Shown here: positions 1 to 9,415 of the stretch, one piece after another
Layout of the letters: every line of letters starts with the position of its first letter
Numbering within the stretch: position 1 is the first letter of the stretch
NCBI RefSeq assembly: GCF_900107545.1
Contig: NZ_FNQZ01000020.1
Span: 1-43,664 of the forward strand
Reading direction: 5' to 3'
Length of the DNA stretch: 43,664 nucleotides
DNA from: Pseudobutyrivibrio sp. ACV-2
Lineage (GTDB): Bacteria > Bacillota > Clostridia > Lachnospirales > Lachnospiraceae
Made by a program: the position numbers and the translations under genes
Notes under the pieces: generated by a model
Told to the model about the DNA's origin: nothing
Database searches by the model: none
Seen by the model: the letters and a program-made list of their open reading frames with translations, nothing else

Positions 1-320
<320 letters not shown>

Positions 321-394
321 AAGGTAAAGATATGTAGAAAGATAATTCTTTAAAGCTGTATGAAGTTTTGAGGTTGCTATAGTTTTGAAAATGT

Positions 395-468
395 GGCGAG
401 ATAGCTCAGTTGGCTAGAGCACGCGGTTCATACCCGCGGTGTCGAGGGTTCGAATCCCCCTCTCGCTA
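395..468 (+). tRNA. tRNA-Met (anticodon CAT)
   Basis: The acceptor stem GGCGAGA pairs with TCTCGCT, with a G-T wobble at the outermost pair. The D-arm TAGCTCAG, anticodon CAT at 429-431, and the T-loop GTTCGAATC are all present. The CCA end is not encoded. It lies where a 5S rRNA gene would often be found, directly after the 23S gene, and is probably part of the rrn transcript. Elongator versus initiator identity was not resolved, although the paired first base argues for an elongator. Confidence 0.93.
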
Positions 469-478
469 CTAATATTAT

Positions 479-552
479 GTGTGTGTAGCTCAGCTGGATA
501 GAGCACTTGGCTACGGACCAAGGTGTCGGGAGTTCGAATCTTCTCACGCACG
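479..552 (+). tRNA. tRNA-Arg (anticodon ACG)
   Basis: The acceptor stem GTGTGTG pairs with CACGCAC with one wobble. The anticodon stem CTTGG/CCAAG encloses the loop CTACGGA, giving anticodon ACG (read as ICG after A34 deamination). The T-arm has GTTCGAAT with two wobble pairs. CCA is not encoded. It follows tRNA-Met by 10 bases and is followed directly by a terminator, so it is the last gene of this rrn/tRNA transcript. Confidence 0.92.
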
Positions 553-559
553 CTTTGTG

Positions 560-595
560 TAGACGTTAAATCATAATGATTTAACGTCTATTTTT
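560..595 (+). terminator. Rho-independent terminator of the rrn-tRNA transcript
   Basis: A perfect 14-bp stem (560-573 with 577-590) has a 3-base TAA loop and runs into a T tract. It lies 7 bases after tRNA-Arg. Confidence 0.9.
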
Positions 596-750
596 ATAGT
601 AATAATTAATAAAAATAATATGATTATTCGTTAGAATCTATCAAGATAAATACATTAAGATATATTGACTTTTTTGAATTCAAGTCGTAACCTACTATCG
701 CTGCCTAAATATAGATGGTGGCGATTATTTATATAGGACAGGTAATAAAA

Positions 751-1620
751 ATGAATGTAAAATCAATAATTAAGGAGATAGTAGTTCTTACAGTAGCTAC
801 TTTAATAATTGGAGCAGCTGTATTCTTTTTCCTTATGCCAAGTCATGCTTCTGTAAGTAGTATTTCAGGATTTGCTATAGTACTAACCAATTTTATTCCA
901 TTTTCAGTATCTACAATTACTATGGTTTTAAATGTAGTTTTGTTGATAATTGGATTTATAACGTGCGGTCCAGAGTTTGGATATAAAACAGTTTATACAT
1001 CAATTTTACTTCCAGTAACTATTGGTTTATTTGAGAGGCTTCTTCCTAACTACACATCACTTACTGGAGATGCTGCGTTAGATGTTGTTTGTTACATTTT
1101 TACTGTTAGTGCAGGTACAGCAATATTGTTCAATAGAAATGCATCGTCTGGTGGTTTAGATATCGTTGCAAAGATTTTAAACAAATATCTACGTATTGAT
1201 TTAGGAAAAGCTATGTCGGTTTCTGGAATGTGTATAGCATTATCTTCAGCGTTAGCATATGATTCTAAAACGGTTATATTAAGTATTCTAGGAACTTATT
1301 TAAATGGTGTTGTGCTTGATCATTTTATCTTTGATCAGAAGTTAAAGCGCAGAGTATGTATTGTTTCTCCTTATGAAGCTCAGATACGTGATTTTATATT
1401 AAATGATTTACATAGTGGTGCAAGTGTATATAAAGTTACAGGTGCATACCGTATGGAAGAACATGACGAAATCATTACCATCGTGGATAAAAGTGAATTC
1501 CAAAAACTTATGGCTTATATAGATAAAGTGGATCCAAAAGCCTTTGTTACTGTTTATAAGGTTAGTGATATGCAATATCAATCAAAAAATATGCCAGAAA
1601 GAGTCTTTAAAGACCTATAA
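751..1620 (+). CDS. YitT family membrane protein (YitT_membrane + DUF2179)
   Basis: This is a predicted inner-membrane protein of the YitT family, whose transport role is not firmly known. The N-terminal two thirds is a series of hydrophobic helices carrying family motifs such as FGYKTVYTS and NASSGGLDI. The last ~75 residues form the soluble DUF2179 domain (around VTGAYRMEEHDEIITIV). The start is placed at ATG 751, preceded by a CAGGT ribosome-site-like sequence and giving 289 aa. An in-frame ATG at 715 is less likely because it lies inside a small hairpin (697-725). The gene is monocistronic as far as can be seen. Confidence 0.85.
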   Translation: MNVKSIIKEIVVLTVATLIIGAAVFFFLMPSHASVSSISGFAIVLTNFIPFSVSTITMVLNVVLLIIGFITCGPEFGYKTVYTSILLPVTIGLFERLLPNYTSLTGDAALDVVCYIFTVSAGTAILFNRNASSGGLDIVAKILNKYLRIDLGKAMSVSGMCIALSSALAYDSKTVILSILGTYLNGVVLDHFIFDQKLKRRVCIVSPYEAQIRDFILNDLHSGASVYKVTGAYRMEEHDEIITIVDKSEFQKLMAYIDKVDPKAFVTVYKVSDMQYQSKNMPERVFKDL

Positions 1621-1700
1621 TTAATGATTATTTTATATTTATTTTATTGAAACATATAGTTTGATTAGATATACTAAATCTCTAGAAATGAGATTAAAAT

Positions 1701-2288
1701 ATGAAAATTATAGTTAGTGAGAAAACAAGAGAAAAAATAAATATCGAATATGCAAGATTTATAAAGGACCCTAATAATTTAGCTCGGCTCAAGATGAAAC
1801 TCACATTAAATCAAAGGATTTTTTTGGAGTCACTTCAAGAAGCGTATGATAATTCAAATAATATCCAGGAGGAAGATAGGCAATTGCTTCTTCAGGAAGC
1901 TATATTGACATTTAACGCTGAGCCTGAGCTCGTTCCAAATGTTCCTATAGATTTAATGAAGAAGAAAGTAACTTTTAAAGAGTCTGTAGATGATTTTGAA
2001 CAGCTATTGATCCTTATAAAAGTGTGGAAAAATTCTATTAGAAGGTCAAAGCGACCAATAAACAGATTGGCTATTTTTTTTGCTAGATGGTCTAAAATAA
2101 TACTTTATCCTTTTTTTGTAGCCACACTTACGGCTGCATTCACTTCAATTCTTACGACAACTAGTACTGTTTTTGCATATAATTATTTAGATACAAAGTA
2201 CATTGGTATAGCTATAGTGTCAGCTTTTGTATCTTTAGCAGCCGGCAAAGGAATATATCTGAGGATTGTTTCAGAAAACTTAGTCTAA
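1701..2288 (+). CDS. Hypothetical protein with two C-terminal membrane helices
   Basis: The function is not recognised. The 195-aa protein has a charged, mostly helical cytoplasmic region (residues 1-130), then two hydrophobic segments at about 139-160 and 168-187 separated by a short loop. The C-terminus carries a basic residue and would lie on the same side as the N-terminus. The ribosome site is weak. It lies 80 bases after the YitT-like gene in the same direction and could share its transcript. Codon use matches the neighbours, so it looks like a real gene. Confidence 0.6.
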   Translation: MKIIVSEKTREKINIEYARFIKDPNNLARLKMKLTLNQRIFLESLQEAYDNSNNIQEEDRQLLLQEAILTFNAEPELVPNVPIDLMKKKVTFKESVDDFEQLLILIKVWKNSIRRSKRPINRLAIFFARWSKIILYPFFVATLTAAFTSILTTTSTVFAYNYLDTKYIGIAIVSAFVSLAAGKGIYLRIVSENLV

Positions 2289-2410
2289 TTCGCATTTTAT
2301 AGGTTTTATTTTATGATTTATTATGAGATTATAAAATAATGATAAATCATGGTGCGCAATAAGAATTAAGAAAAATAGTTTGTTATTTTAACAGAAATAT
2401 TATAAATAGG

Positions 2411-2439
2411 TTGACGTCATTGAATAGATAGCGTACAAT
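2411..2439 (+). promoter_or_regulatory. Predicted sigma-A promoter of the rib operon
   Basis: TTGACG (2411-2416), a 17-base spacer and TACAAT (2434-2439) lie about 20 bases upstream of the FMN riboswitch, where the rib transcript should begin. In the 124 bases before the promoter only an AT-rich inverted repeat is visible (2313-2324 with 2339-2350), without a T tract. Confidence 0.7.
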
Positions 2440-2459
2440 CAATCCATAAATTGAATAGA

Positions 2460-2566
2460 ATCTTCAGGGCAGGGTGCGATTCCCTACCGGTGGTATAGCC
2501 CACGAGCCGCAAGGCATGATTCGGTGAAATTCCGAAGCCGACAGTAAAGTCTGGATGAAAGAAGAT
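2460..2566 (+). promoter_or_regulatory. FMN riboswitch (RFN element)
   Basis: The aptamer binds flavin mononucleotide and shuts off riboflavin synthesis when FMN is plentiful. Visible hallmarks are the closing helix ATCTTC/GAAGAT, the conserved AGGGCAGGGTG and GATTCCCTACCGG segments, the GAGCCGC junction, the TCGGTGAAATTCCGA arm and the GCCGACAGT / AGTCTGGATG stretches. It sits between a good promoter and ribD. A terminator hairpin follows at 2589 and probably serves as the expression platform. Confidence 0.95.
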
Positions 2567-2588
2567 ATTATATGTTAGTAAAATTATG

Positions 2589-2620
2589 CTCTGAGAATAG
2601 ATTATTCTCAGAGTTTTTTA
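2589..2620 (+). terminator. Riboswitch-associated terminator (first of two)
   Basis: An 11-bp perfect stem (2589-2599 with 2603-2613) with a 3-base loop is followed by six T residues. It starts 23 bases after the FMN aptamer, so it is the likely FMN-dependent terminator. The competing antiterminator was not worked out. Confidence 0.85.
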
Positions 2621-2635
2621 TTATTTTGGTATTGT

Positions 2636-2668
2636 AAAAGCTCTGGAGAGGATTCCGGAGCTTTTTTT
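2636..2668 (+). terminator. Second tandem terminator before ribD
   Basis: A 10-bp stem (2638-2647 with 2654-2663, one G-T pair) runs into a T tract. Two terminators in series between aptamer and ribD would tighten repression. Alternatively, this hairpin could be one branch of the antitermination structure. Confidence 0.75.
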
Positions 2669-2712
2669 GTTTCACATTAATGGATTAAAAAGGCTGTTTG
2701 TCAGGAGGGATT

Positions 2713-3810
2713 ATGAAAGAAAAAATGTTCATGAAACGAGCAATAACGCTGGCTAAATTAGGCGCTGGGTTTGTTAATCCTAACCCTATGGTAGGAGCGG
2801 TGATTGTTAAGGATGGGAAAATAATAGGAGAAGGATACCATAAAAAATATGGTGACTTACATGCTGAGCGAAATGCTTTAAAGGACTGTAGACAACGAGG
2901 AAATGATTCAACAGGAGCAACATTATATGTAACGTTAGAGCCATGTTGCCATCACGGGAAGACTCCACCTTGTACTGAAGCAATAATAGAAAGCGGAATA
3001 ACAAGAGTAGTAATAGGTACACTAGATGTAAATCCAATTGTGTCAGGTAGAGGGGCAGAAATACTAAGAAATAGCGGTATAAGAGTTGAAACTGGATTGT
3101 TAGAGAAAGAATGCAAAGAATTAAATTGTATATTTAATAAATATATGACAGAAAAACGACCTTATGTTGTCATGAAATATGCAATGACAGCAGATGGGAA
3201 AATAGCCACAGTTTCTGGTGAATCAAAGTGGATAACAGGAGATTTGGCCAGAGAAAATGTTCATAGGCTTAGGAAGAAACTATCAGCGATTATGGTGGGG
3301 GTATCCACAGTTATTGCTGACAATCCCAGATTAGATTGTCGACTTGATGAGCCAGTGAACAATCCAGTGAGAATTATATGTGATTCGCATTTGCGTACGC
3401 CTCTTGACTCACAGGTTGTAAAGACTGCAAATGATATAGAAACTATTATAGCAACTTCATCTGAAGATAAAACGTTGATACAAGAATACGAAAAAAGGGG
3501 TTGTAAAATTATTGTTGTACCACAAAGCAAAAATGGAGTGGATCTCAATCATCTAATGAAATTAATAGGTGAGATGGGAATAGATAGTGTTTTGATAGAA
3601 GGTGGAGGAACACTGAATTATAGTGCATTGGAGAGTAAAATTGTTGACGAAATTCATGTACATATAGCTCCTAAGATTTTTGGTGGCAGTAGTAAATCAC
3701 CGGTAGAAGGTATTGGAATATCCGATATAAATCAGGCAATTAAACTAAATCCAATAAATACAATTTGGGCTGGTGAAGACTTAATTATAGAAAATGAGGT
3801 GATTTACTAA
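2713..3810 (+). CDS. ribD: Riboflavin biosynthesis bifunctional deaminase/reductase RibD
   Basis: RibD deaminates the 2,5-diaminopyrimidine ribosyl phosphate made from GTP and then reduces its ribose chain with NADPH. The N-terminal deaminase domain has the zinc motifs H50-A-E52 and PCC...PPC (C78 and C87). The C-terminal reductase domain begins near residue 145 and includes GESKWITG and the LIEGGG motif. The start is ATG 2713 because AGGAGGG lies just upstream. An in-frame TTG 15 bases earlier would put that ribosome site inside the gene. The resulting length is 365 aa, normal for the family. It is the first gene of the FMN-controlled operon, and its stop overlaps the ribE start (TAATG). Confidence 0.95.
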   Translation: MKEKMFMKRAITLAKLGAGFVNPNPMVGAVIVKDGKIIGEGYHKKYGDLHAERNALKDCRQRGNDSTGATLYVTLEPCCHHGKTPPCTEAIIESGITRVVIGTLDVNPIVSGRGAEILRNSGIRVETGLLEKECKELNCIFNKYMTEKRPYVVMKYAMTADGKIATVSGESKWITGDLARENVHRLRKKLSAIMVGVSTVIADNPRLDCRLDEPVNNPVRIICDSHLRTPLDSQVVKTANDIETIIATSSEDKTLIQEYEKRGCKIIVVPQSKNGVDLNHLMKLIGEMGIDSVLIEGGGTLNYSALESKIVDEIHVHIAPKIFGGSSKSPVEGIGISDINQAIKLNPINTIWAGEDLIIENEVIY

Positions 3811-4394
3811 TGTTTACAGGCATTGTGGAGGAACTTGGAAAAGTACAAAGAGTCAGTAGAGGAAGCAGGGAACAGCGTATTATTATTTCCTGCAAATCAA
3901 TATTAGAAGATATTCATTTAGGGGATAGTATTGCTGTAAACGGCGTGTGTTTGACGGTTGTTGAATATAATACGGTGGGGTTTTCTGCAGATGTAATGAA
4001 TGAAACTTTTTCACGCTCTAGTCTAGGGACTCTAACTTCAGGTAGTAAAGTGAATCTTGAACGCGCCATGGCCTCGAATGGTAGATTTGGTGGTCACATA
4101 GTTAGTGGACATATAGATGGGACAGGGATAATAAAAAGTATTCGCAGAGATAGTAATGCTGTTTGGTTTGAAATCGGTACAGACGATTTTATTCTTGATG
4201 GAATCGTTGAGAAGGGCTCTATCGCTATAGATGGAATAAGCTTAACTGTAGCAGAAATAGGAAAAAAAACTTTTAAGGTATCAATAATTCCTCACACACT
4301 TGATGTAACAGTCCTTGGTAGTAAAAAAATTGGCGATAAAGTGAATTTAGAAAATGATGTTATAGGTAAATACGTAAAAAAATATTTAACATAG
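3810..4394 (+). CDS. ribE: Riboflavin synthase alpha subunit
   Basis: This enzyme dismutates two molecules of 6,7-dimethyl-8-ribityllumazine to riboflavin and the pyrimidine precursor. The sequence begins with the family signature MFTGIVEELG and shows the internal duplication of two lumazine-binding domains, the second starting near GGHIVSGHIDGTG. At 194 aa it is slightly shorter than many homologues but complete. The start overlaps the ribD stop by one base, which suggests translational coupling, and GAGGTGA lies upstream. The gene is called ribC in some Bacillus nomenclature. Confidence 0.95.
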   Translation: MFTGIVEELGKVQRVSRGSREQRIIISCKSILEDIHLGDSIAVNGVCLTVVEYNTVGFSADVMNETFSRSSLGTLTSGSKVNLERAMASNGRFGGHIVSGHIDGTGIIKSIRRDSNAVWFEIGTDDFILDGIVEKGSIAIDGISLTVAEIGKKTFKVSIIPHTLDVTVLGSKKIGDKVNLENDVIGKYVKKYLT

Positions 4395-4406
4395 AAAGGG
4401 AAAATA

Positions 4407-5603
4407 ATGGAAAAAGAGCTTATCAAAAAAGCCATACAGGACCTGAGGGCTGGCAAAGTCATAATGGTAATGGATGATGAAGGAAGAGAAAATGAAGGCG
4501 ATTTCATTTGTGCGGCTGAGTCAGTAACTACTGAGAATGTTAATCTGATGGCCTCTGTTGGAAAGGGGCTGATATGCATGCCAATGAGCGAAGAAATTTC
4601 CAATAGACTTGCATTATCGCCAATGGTTACACACAATACCGATAATCATGAAACCGCATTTACGATATCCATTGATTACGTAGATACTACTACCGGAATA
4701 TCTGCAGAGGAAAGAGCGCTTACAGCTAGGAGCTGTGTGAATACAGAAGCTTCTCCATTAGATTTTAGACGCCCGGGTCACATGTTTCCTCTTATTGCAA
4801 AAGCAGGAGGAGTAATTGAACGCCCAGGTCACACGGAGGCTACAGTTGATTTGATGAAGCTTGCAGGCTTGAAAGAATGTGGTCTTTGTTGTGAGATTAT
4901 GGCAGATGATGGAACGATGATGCGAGGGGAGGAGCTGAAAAAGCTCGCCAATGAATTAGGAATGACATTCATTACTATTCCTCAATTGATTGAATATCGC
5001 AAGGTATATGACAAGCTAGTAGAATGTGTTTCAATTGCAAAAATGCCAACCCGTTATGGTGAATTTATGGCTCATTGTTATATCAATATATTAAATGGTG
5101 AGCATCATGTTGCCTTGGTAAAGGGGGATATTAGTGATGGCAAAGACGTTCTTTGTCGAGTTCACTCAGAATGCCTTACAGGTGATGTGTTCGGTTCTAT
5201 GCGATGCGATTGTGGACAGCAGTTTGATGCAGCAATGAAGGCCATCGCAAAAGAGGGGCGAGGTGTACTTCTTTATATGAGGCAAGAGGGACGAGGTATA
5301 GGTCTTGTTAATAAATTAAAAGCATACAAGCTACAGGATGAAGGGATGGATACTCTTGATGCCAATTTGGCTTTAGGTTTTCCAGGAGATATGAGGGAGT
5401 ACTATACGGGCGCACAGATATTAAAGGATCTTGGAATAAAATCTTTGGACTTACTTACTAATAATCCTGATAAGGTATATCAACTTACAGATTATGGAAT
5501 GGAGATTTCAAGAAGAGTGCCAATTGAGATTGAAGCTAACAAATATGACGTATTTTACTTAAAAACAAAAAAAGCAAGAATGGGACATATGTTAGAAGTA
5601 TAG
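4407..5603 (+). CDS. ribBA: Bifunctional DHBP synthase / GTP cyclohydrolase II
   Basis: This fused enzyme supplies both precursors of riboflavin. The N-terminal half makes 3,4-dihydroxy-2-butanone 4-phosphate from ribulose 5-phosphate ([11 protein letters not shown] and [11 protein letters not shown] motifs). The C-terminal half opens GTP. The zinc ligands of GTP cyclohydrolase II are seen as C256, C267 and C269 ([10 protein letters not shown]), followed by the RQEGRGIGL motif. At 398 aa it has the usual length for the fusion. It is the third gene of the rib operon, 12 bases after ribE, with a GAAAGGG ribosome site. Confidence 0.96.
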   Translation: MEKELIKKAIQDLRAGKVIMVMDDEGRENEGDFICAAESVTTENVNLMASVGKGLICMPMSEEISNRLALSPMVTHNTDNHETAFTISIDYVDTTTGISAEERALTARSCVNTEASPLDFRRPGHMFPLIAKAGGVIERPGHTEATVDLMKLAGLKECGLCCEIMADDGTMMRGEELKKLANELGMTFITIPQLIEYRKVYDKLVECVSIAKMPTRYGEFMAHCYINILNGEHHVALVKGDISDGKDVLCRVHSECLTGDVFGSMRCDCGQQFDAAMKAIAKEGRGVLLYMRQEGRGIGLVNKLKAYKLQDEGMDTLDANLALGFPGDMREYYTGAQILKDLGIKSLDLLTNNPDKVYQLTDYGMEISRRVPIEIEANKYDVFYLKTKKARMGHMLEV

Positions 5604-5615
5604 GAGGATAGTAAA

Positions 5616-6083
5616 ATGAAAATTTATGAAGGAAAGTTAGTATCACAAAACATCAAAGTGGGAATCGTAGTTGCTCGATTTAATGAGTTTATTACTTCAA
5701 AGCTTTTAGCTGGTGCTATTGATGGGTTGAAAAGGGAAAATGTAAATGAAGACGATATTGAAGTAGCATGGGTTCCAGGTGCATTTGAGATTCCTTTAAT
5801 TGCTAAGAAAATGGCAAATAGCAAAAAGTATGATGCTGTTATTTGTCTTGGAGCTGTAATCAGAGGTGCAACATCACATTATGATTATGTTTGTTCAGAG
5901 GTGTCTAAGGGGATAGCACAGGTTAGCCTTGGGGCAGAAATTCCTGTTATGTTTGGGGTTCTTACCACGGATACTATTGAGCAGGCTGTTGAAAGAGCTG
6001 GTACAAAAGCTGGCAATAAGGGATTTGAGTGTGCTCAAGGTGCCATAGAGATGGTTAATTTAATTAAAAATCTTCAACAATAG
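5616..6083 (+). CDS. ribH: 6,7-dimethyl-8-ribityllumazine synthase
   Basis: RibH condenses the dihydroxybutanone phosphate with the ribitylaminopyrimidine to form the lumazine. The family motifs [31 protein letters not shown] and FGVLTTDT are all present. At 155 aa it is full length. A strong GGAGG site precedes the ATG. It is the last gene of the operon. The 126 bases that follow, up to the HAD gene, contain no clear terminator. Confidence 0.96.
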   Translation: MKIYEGKLVSQNIKVGIVVARFNEFITSKLLAGAIDGLKRENVNEDDIEVAWVPGAFEIPLIAKKMANSKKYDAVICLGAVIRGATSHYDYVCSEVSKGIAQVSLGAEIPVMFGVLTTDTIEQAVERAGTKAGNKGFECAQGAIEMVNLIKNLQQ

Positions 6084-6209
6084 AAATAGAGTATAAGAAA
6101 AATTTGGTATTTAACGATATAGATGAAGGACTAGTGTTACTAGATGCTGCTTTTAATTTCTTAAAATGAGAGATTGACTAAGTAAACTTGGATTGATAAG
6201 ATACCAATT

Positions 6210-7022
6210 ATGAAATATAAAGCTATAGCATTGGATTTAGACGGAACTCTTTTAAATAGCAAAAAAGAGATTAGCAAAAAGAATAAAGAAGTAATAATGA
6301 AAGCAGCAAAGGCAGGTGTTGTTATAATCCTTGCCTCGGGTAGACCTATCCCTGGAGTTAAAAAAATTGCAAAGCAGCTTCATTTAGAAGAAGTAGGAGG
6401 ATACATACTCTCATATAATGGAGGAATGATTATCAATTGTAAAACAGGAGAGGTTATTCGCAGGGAGACTATTCCTGAAAAGTATTATGCTGATATTGTT
6501 CACATCGCCAATAAATTTGATGTCACCACATTGACCTATGATGCAGAGGGCATCATTACAAATAATGAAAACGATAAATACGTACACATCGAATCGCAAA
6601 TCAACAATATTCCAATCAGACAGGTGTTTCATTTAGAGGAAGAGGCCCAGATTGATCCACCAGTAAAATTTTTGTGCACAGGTGAACATAAGGAACTAAA
6701 AAAGGTTCAGGCAAAGCTTGATGAAAAGCTAAATGGTGCTGTAAACGTATTCTTTTCAGAGCCATTTTTCCTTGAGATAACACCTCAAGGAATTGAGAAG
6801 GCATCCTCGCTTGAAATCTTGCTTCGAAGTCTTGACATAGACAGGAAAAATCTAATTGCCTGTGGTGATGGCTACAACGACATTCCTATGATGCGCTATG
6901 CAGGTCTTGCAGTTGCCATGGAAAATGCGCAAGCTGAGACAAAGGAATGGGCTGATTATATTGCACCAACCAATGATAAGGATGGAGTTGCAGTAGCAAT
7001 AGAAAAATTTATAAAAGAATAA
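6210..7022 (+). CDS. HAD superfamily phosphatase, Cof subfamily
   Basis: This is a cytoplasmic Cof-type haloacid dehalogenase phosphatase, a family that often acts on sugar phosphates, FMN or pyridoxal phosphate. The catalytic motif DLDGT (D9, D11) opens the protein, the SGR motif II is at about residue 43, and the metal motif GDGYNDIPM is near residue 220. The length of 270 aa is typical. Its place after ribH makes it a candidate for the phosphatase that dephosphorylates the ribitylaminopyrimidine 5'-phosphate, as other Cof-type HAD enzymes do, but that is inference. The ribosome site is weak. Confidence 0.88.
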   Translation: MKYKAIALDLDGTLLNSKKEISKKNKEVIMKAAKAGVVIILASGRPIPGVKKIAKQLHLEEVGGYILSYNGGMIINCKTGEVIRRETIPEKYYADIVHIANKFDVTTLTYDAEGIITNNENDKYVHIESQINNIPIRQVFHLEEEAQIDPPVKFLCTGEHKELKKVQAKLDEKLNGAVNVFFSEPFFLEITPQGIEKASSLEILLRSLDIDRKNLIACGDGYNDIPMMRYAGLAVAMENAQAETKEWADYIAPTNDKDGVAVAIEKFIKE

Positions 7023-7031
7023 TACATATTT

Positions 7032-7061
7032 AAGGAGGCTCCTATCGAGCCTTCTTTTTTT
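7032..7061 (+). terminator. Rho-independent terminator after the HAD gene
   Basis: A stem of about 9 bp (7033-7041 with 7047-7055, one wobble pair) is followed by a run of T residues. It closes the rib-HAD unit. Confidence 0.85.
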
Positions 7062-7170
7062 GAAAGTAAAAAAATATTTAGTGACATAACTGTGACAATT
7101 CAATTGCTATACTTCTCAATATCAAATGAACGAGTTGATAAATACTTTATATAACGAGGAGGAAACTTAA

Positions 7171-9372
7171 ATGGTTAAGAGACAAATGTGGGTTAGAAAA
7201 TTTGCATGTGGTATGGCAGCGATTGCTATGGTTTCAAATGTTGGTGCAGTTACAGCGTATGCTGCAGAAAATGATGATTTGGCAATTACAGGTTATGTAG
7301 ATGAAAGCGTACCAGAAGAAGCTCAGAAAGAAGAAGCTCAGAACGGAGAAGCTCAGAACGGAGAAGCTCAGAACGGAGAAGCTCAGAACGAAGAAGCTCA
7401 GAAAGAAGAAGCTCAGAACGAAGAAGCTCAGAAAGAAGAAGCTCAGAACGGAGAAGCTCAGAAAGAAGAAACTCAGAAAGAAGAAACTCAGAACGAAGAA
7501 AGTCAAAACGAAGAAACTCAGCAAGAAGAAGTTCAGAAAGCAGATGCTCAGAAAACAGTTGAGAAAGAAACTGTAGATCTTTACATGTTACTTGCTAATA
7601 CATTATGTAAAGATAAAGCCTCAGAAGAAAACAAGGAGCAGGTGAAAACATCTGAAGGTGAAGTCAAAACTGACGAGAGTAAGGCTGAAGAGAAAAAAGA
7701 AGAAACTCCAGTGCACAGAGCAGATGCAGGTATTTTTTCAATAATGGAGTTTTCTAATAGTCGATATGTTTATTATGATGATGGAACTTGTAGTGAAATC
7801 AAAATAAATGATGATAAAAGTGAAACTTTAGTAGAAAACAAACCATATACTAAAGAAGATTATTGTAAGGCTTACCTTGGTTACAATTTCTTAAATTATA
7901 TTGCATTAGGTCGTGAAAAAAGCGATGAAATAAGAAAGATGGATAAACAACAGCTTATGGAGTTCATTGAAGAATGTAACAAGAAACCATATTATGATGT
8001 GGACGAATTATATCATAAATATATTCCTAATTATGGTGGTGAGTACAAATCAGAATTATTTGAATTAGCTATTAAAAGTGCAAATGAAGGAGTAATGCAG
8101 ACCAATGGACAAGCTGCAGCAAATTTGGTTGGAGACGTTGAACCAATAAAATATGCTGAAAACTCAATAAAAAACATTGTTACAGGTTTAGCAGGTCAGA
8201 ATGTGGTTGTTCCAGATTCTGTATATAACAATGATTTTGTTGAAATCAACAATATGGAAGATGATCCAATCACAAAAAACAATGATTATGTTGACTCTAT
8301 AATTTTAAGAAATCAAGACAATAACTTTATTAATTTTGCCAAAGATGGAATGTCACGTGCAAAGTCAATCGCTGAAATTAGACAGGACAAGAATCTTTCT
8401 GATATTCAAAAAACTATTAAGGTGGCAGAGCTTATAGGAAGTACAAAGGAATGGGATGAGGGAGAAGGAAATGCAACTATCCTAAAGAATATGGCAGCAG
8501 CATCCCAGGCTCTGATTGCAAATGAAAACGGTGATAATAGCACAAAGACTATGTATGAGGCTATTTACAATTTTAATAAGCATGATTGCTTGTTCTCAGG
8601 TGAAGTTATAACTAAGTCAAAGGGATTTATAGAGACAAGAGTTAGCAGCTTTGTACGTAATTGCGAAATCGTTATGGAATGTTTAAAAGCTCATAACCAA
8701 GTTGCTAAATTGACTGAGGAGCAGGTAAAAACTTTAGATCCAGAGACTAAGGCTGTTTATGATAGAATTCATGGTGATTCTGCTACAGTATTTAGCAAGA
8801 TTAAAACAGTGGCTGAAATCTTCTTAGGCAGCGATAACGCCGATGGAACACATAACGCTGGAGTTGCAGATACTGCCAGAGAATATGGTAAAAAGGATAG
8901 ATGTACATATATTAATTATGGAAAAAATGGAGCTGGTATCAAATTAAATAATAGGCTCAGTTCAAAGGAAGCTAATGACTATACTATTGGTAAATTTACA
9001 GATATAAATGCTATTAACGAGAAAGTTAATAATAGTCCGCTGACTACTGATGACTTAAATAATATTTTTGAAAGAGCAGCTAAGCAGGGAAAGACTGTAA
9101 AGAATTATCTATCAGAGGTAGGCTTTGATACAAGCAATATGAATAATGGTGTTATTCTCACAGGTTCTTATGATGACAGACCAGAATATGTTAATGCTGG
9201 CATTACTATTTCTGTAGGAAGAGGTACAATGGGATTAAAGGGTGTCGGTGTAGATGATACTTCATGTAAAGAACAGAAAGTTGGAATTACAGAACATGAG
9301 CATAGAGTATTTTGGACATGTGATACCAGATTAGAAAACAAGCTACCTATTTTTACATTTGAAGCAAAGTAG
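7171..9372 (+). CDS. Secreted protein with glutamate/glutamine-rich pentapeptide repeats
   Basis: The function is not recognised. The 733-aa protein begins with a signal peptide (residues 1-31, cleavage likely after AYA). A highly charged linker follows, made of about 16 imperfect copies of a five-residue unit such as EEAQK, NEEAQ or NGEAQ (residues ~49-128). The remaining ~550 residues form a globular, mainly helical region without a domain I can name. There is no LPXTG motif or membrane anchor at the C-terminus. A strong AGGAGGAAA ribosome site precedes the ATG. The next gene, a secreted NagZ-like enzyme 43 bases downstream, is probably co-transcribed, so an envelope or wall role is plausible. 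Confidence 0.7.
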   Translation: MVKRQMWVRKFACGMAAIAMVSNVGAVTAYAAENDDLAITGYVDESVPEEAQKEEAQNGEAQNGEAQNGEAQNEEAQKEEAQNEEAQKEEAQNGEAQKEETQKEETQNEESQNEETQQEEVQKADAQKTVEKETVDLYMLLANTLCKDKASEENKEQVKTSEGEVKTDESKAEEKKEETPVHRADAGIFSIMEFSNSRYVYYDDGTCSEIKINDDKSETLVENKPYTKEDYCKAYLGYNFLNYIALGREKSDEIRKMDKQQLMEFIEECNKKPYYDVDELYHKYIPNYGGEYKSELFELAIKSANEGVMQTNGQAAANLVGDVEPIKYAENSIKNIVTGLAGQNVVVPDSVYNNDFVEINNMEDDPITKNNDYVDSIILRNQDNNFINFAKDGMSRAKSIAEIRQDKNLSDIQKTIKVAELIGSTKEWDEGEGNATILKNMAAASQALIANENGDNSTKTMYEAIYNFNKHDCLFSGEVITKSKGFIETRVSSFVRNCEIVMECLKAHNQVAKLTEEQVKTLDPETKAVYDRIHGDSATVFSKIKTVAEIFLGSDNADGTHNAGVADTAREYGKKDRCTYINYGKNGAGIKLNNRLSSKEANDYTIGKFTDINAINEKVNNSPLTTDDLNNIFERAAKQGKTVKNYLSEVGFDTSNMNNGVILTGSYDDRPEYVNAGITISVGRGTMGLKGVGVDDTSCKEQKVGITEHEHRVFWTCDTRLENKLPIFTFEAK
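7315..7554 (+). repeat. 15-bp tandem repeat coding for a pentapeptide
   Basis: About 16 imperfect head-to-tail copies of a 15-base unit (for example GCTCAGAACGAAGAA) lie inside the secreted protein gene. The early copies are nearly identical and later ones diverge (ACTCAG, AGTCAA, GTTCAG). Because the unit is a multiple of three, changes in copy number keep the frame. The repeat also leaves another plus-strand frame and one minus-strand frame open, which creates false ORFs. Confidence 0.95.
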
Positions 9373-9415
9373 AGTATTCTTATTATAATAATACGGGGAG
9401 AAAAGGAGGACATTA

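Noticed and set aside
7301-7576. Overlapping ORF rich in lysine and arginine on the plus strand, and a leucine/phenylalanine-rich ORF on the minus strand
   Set aside because: Both are frame shadows of the 15-base repeat, which lacks stops in these frames. They have no ribosome site or family match.
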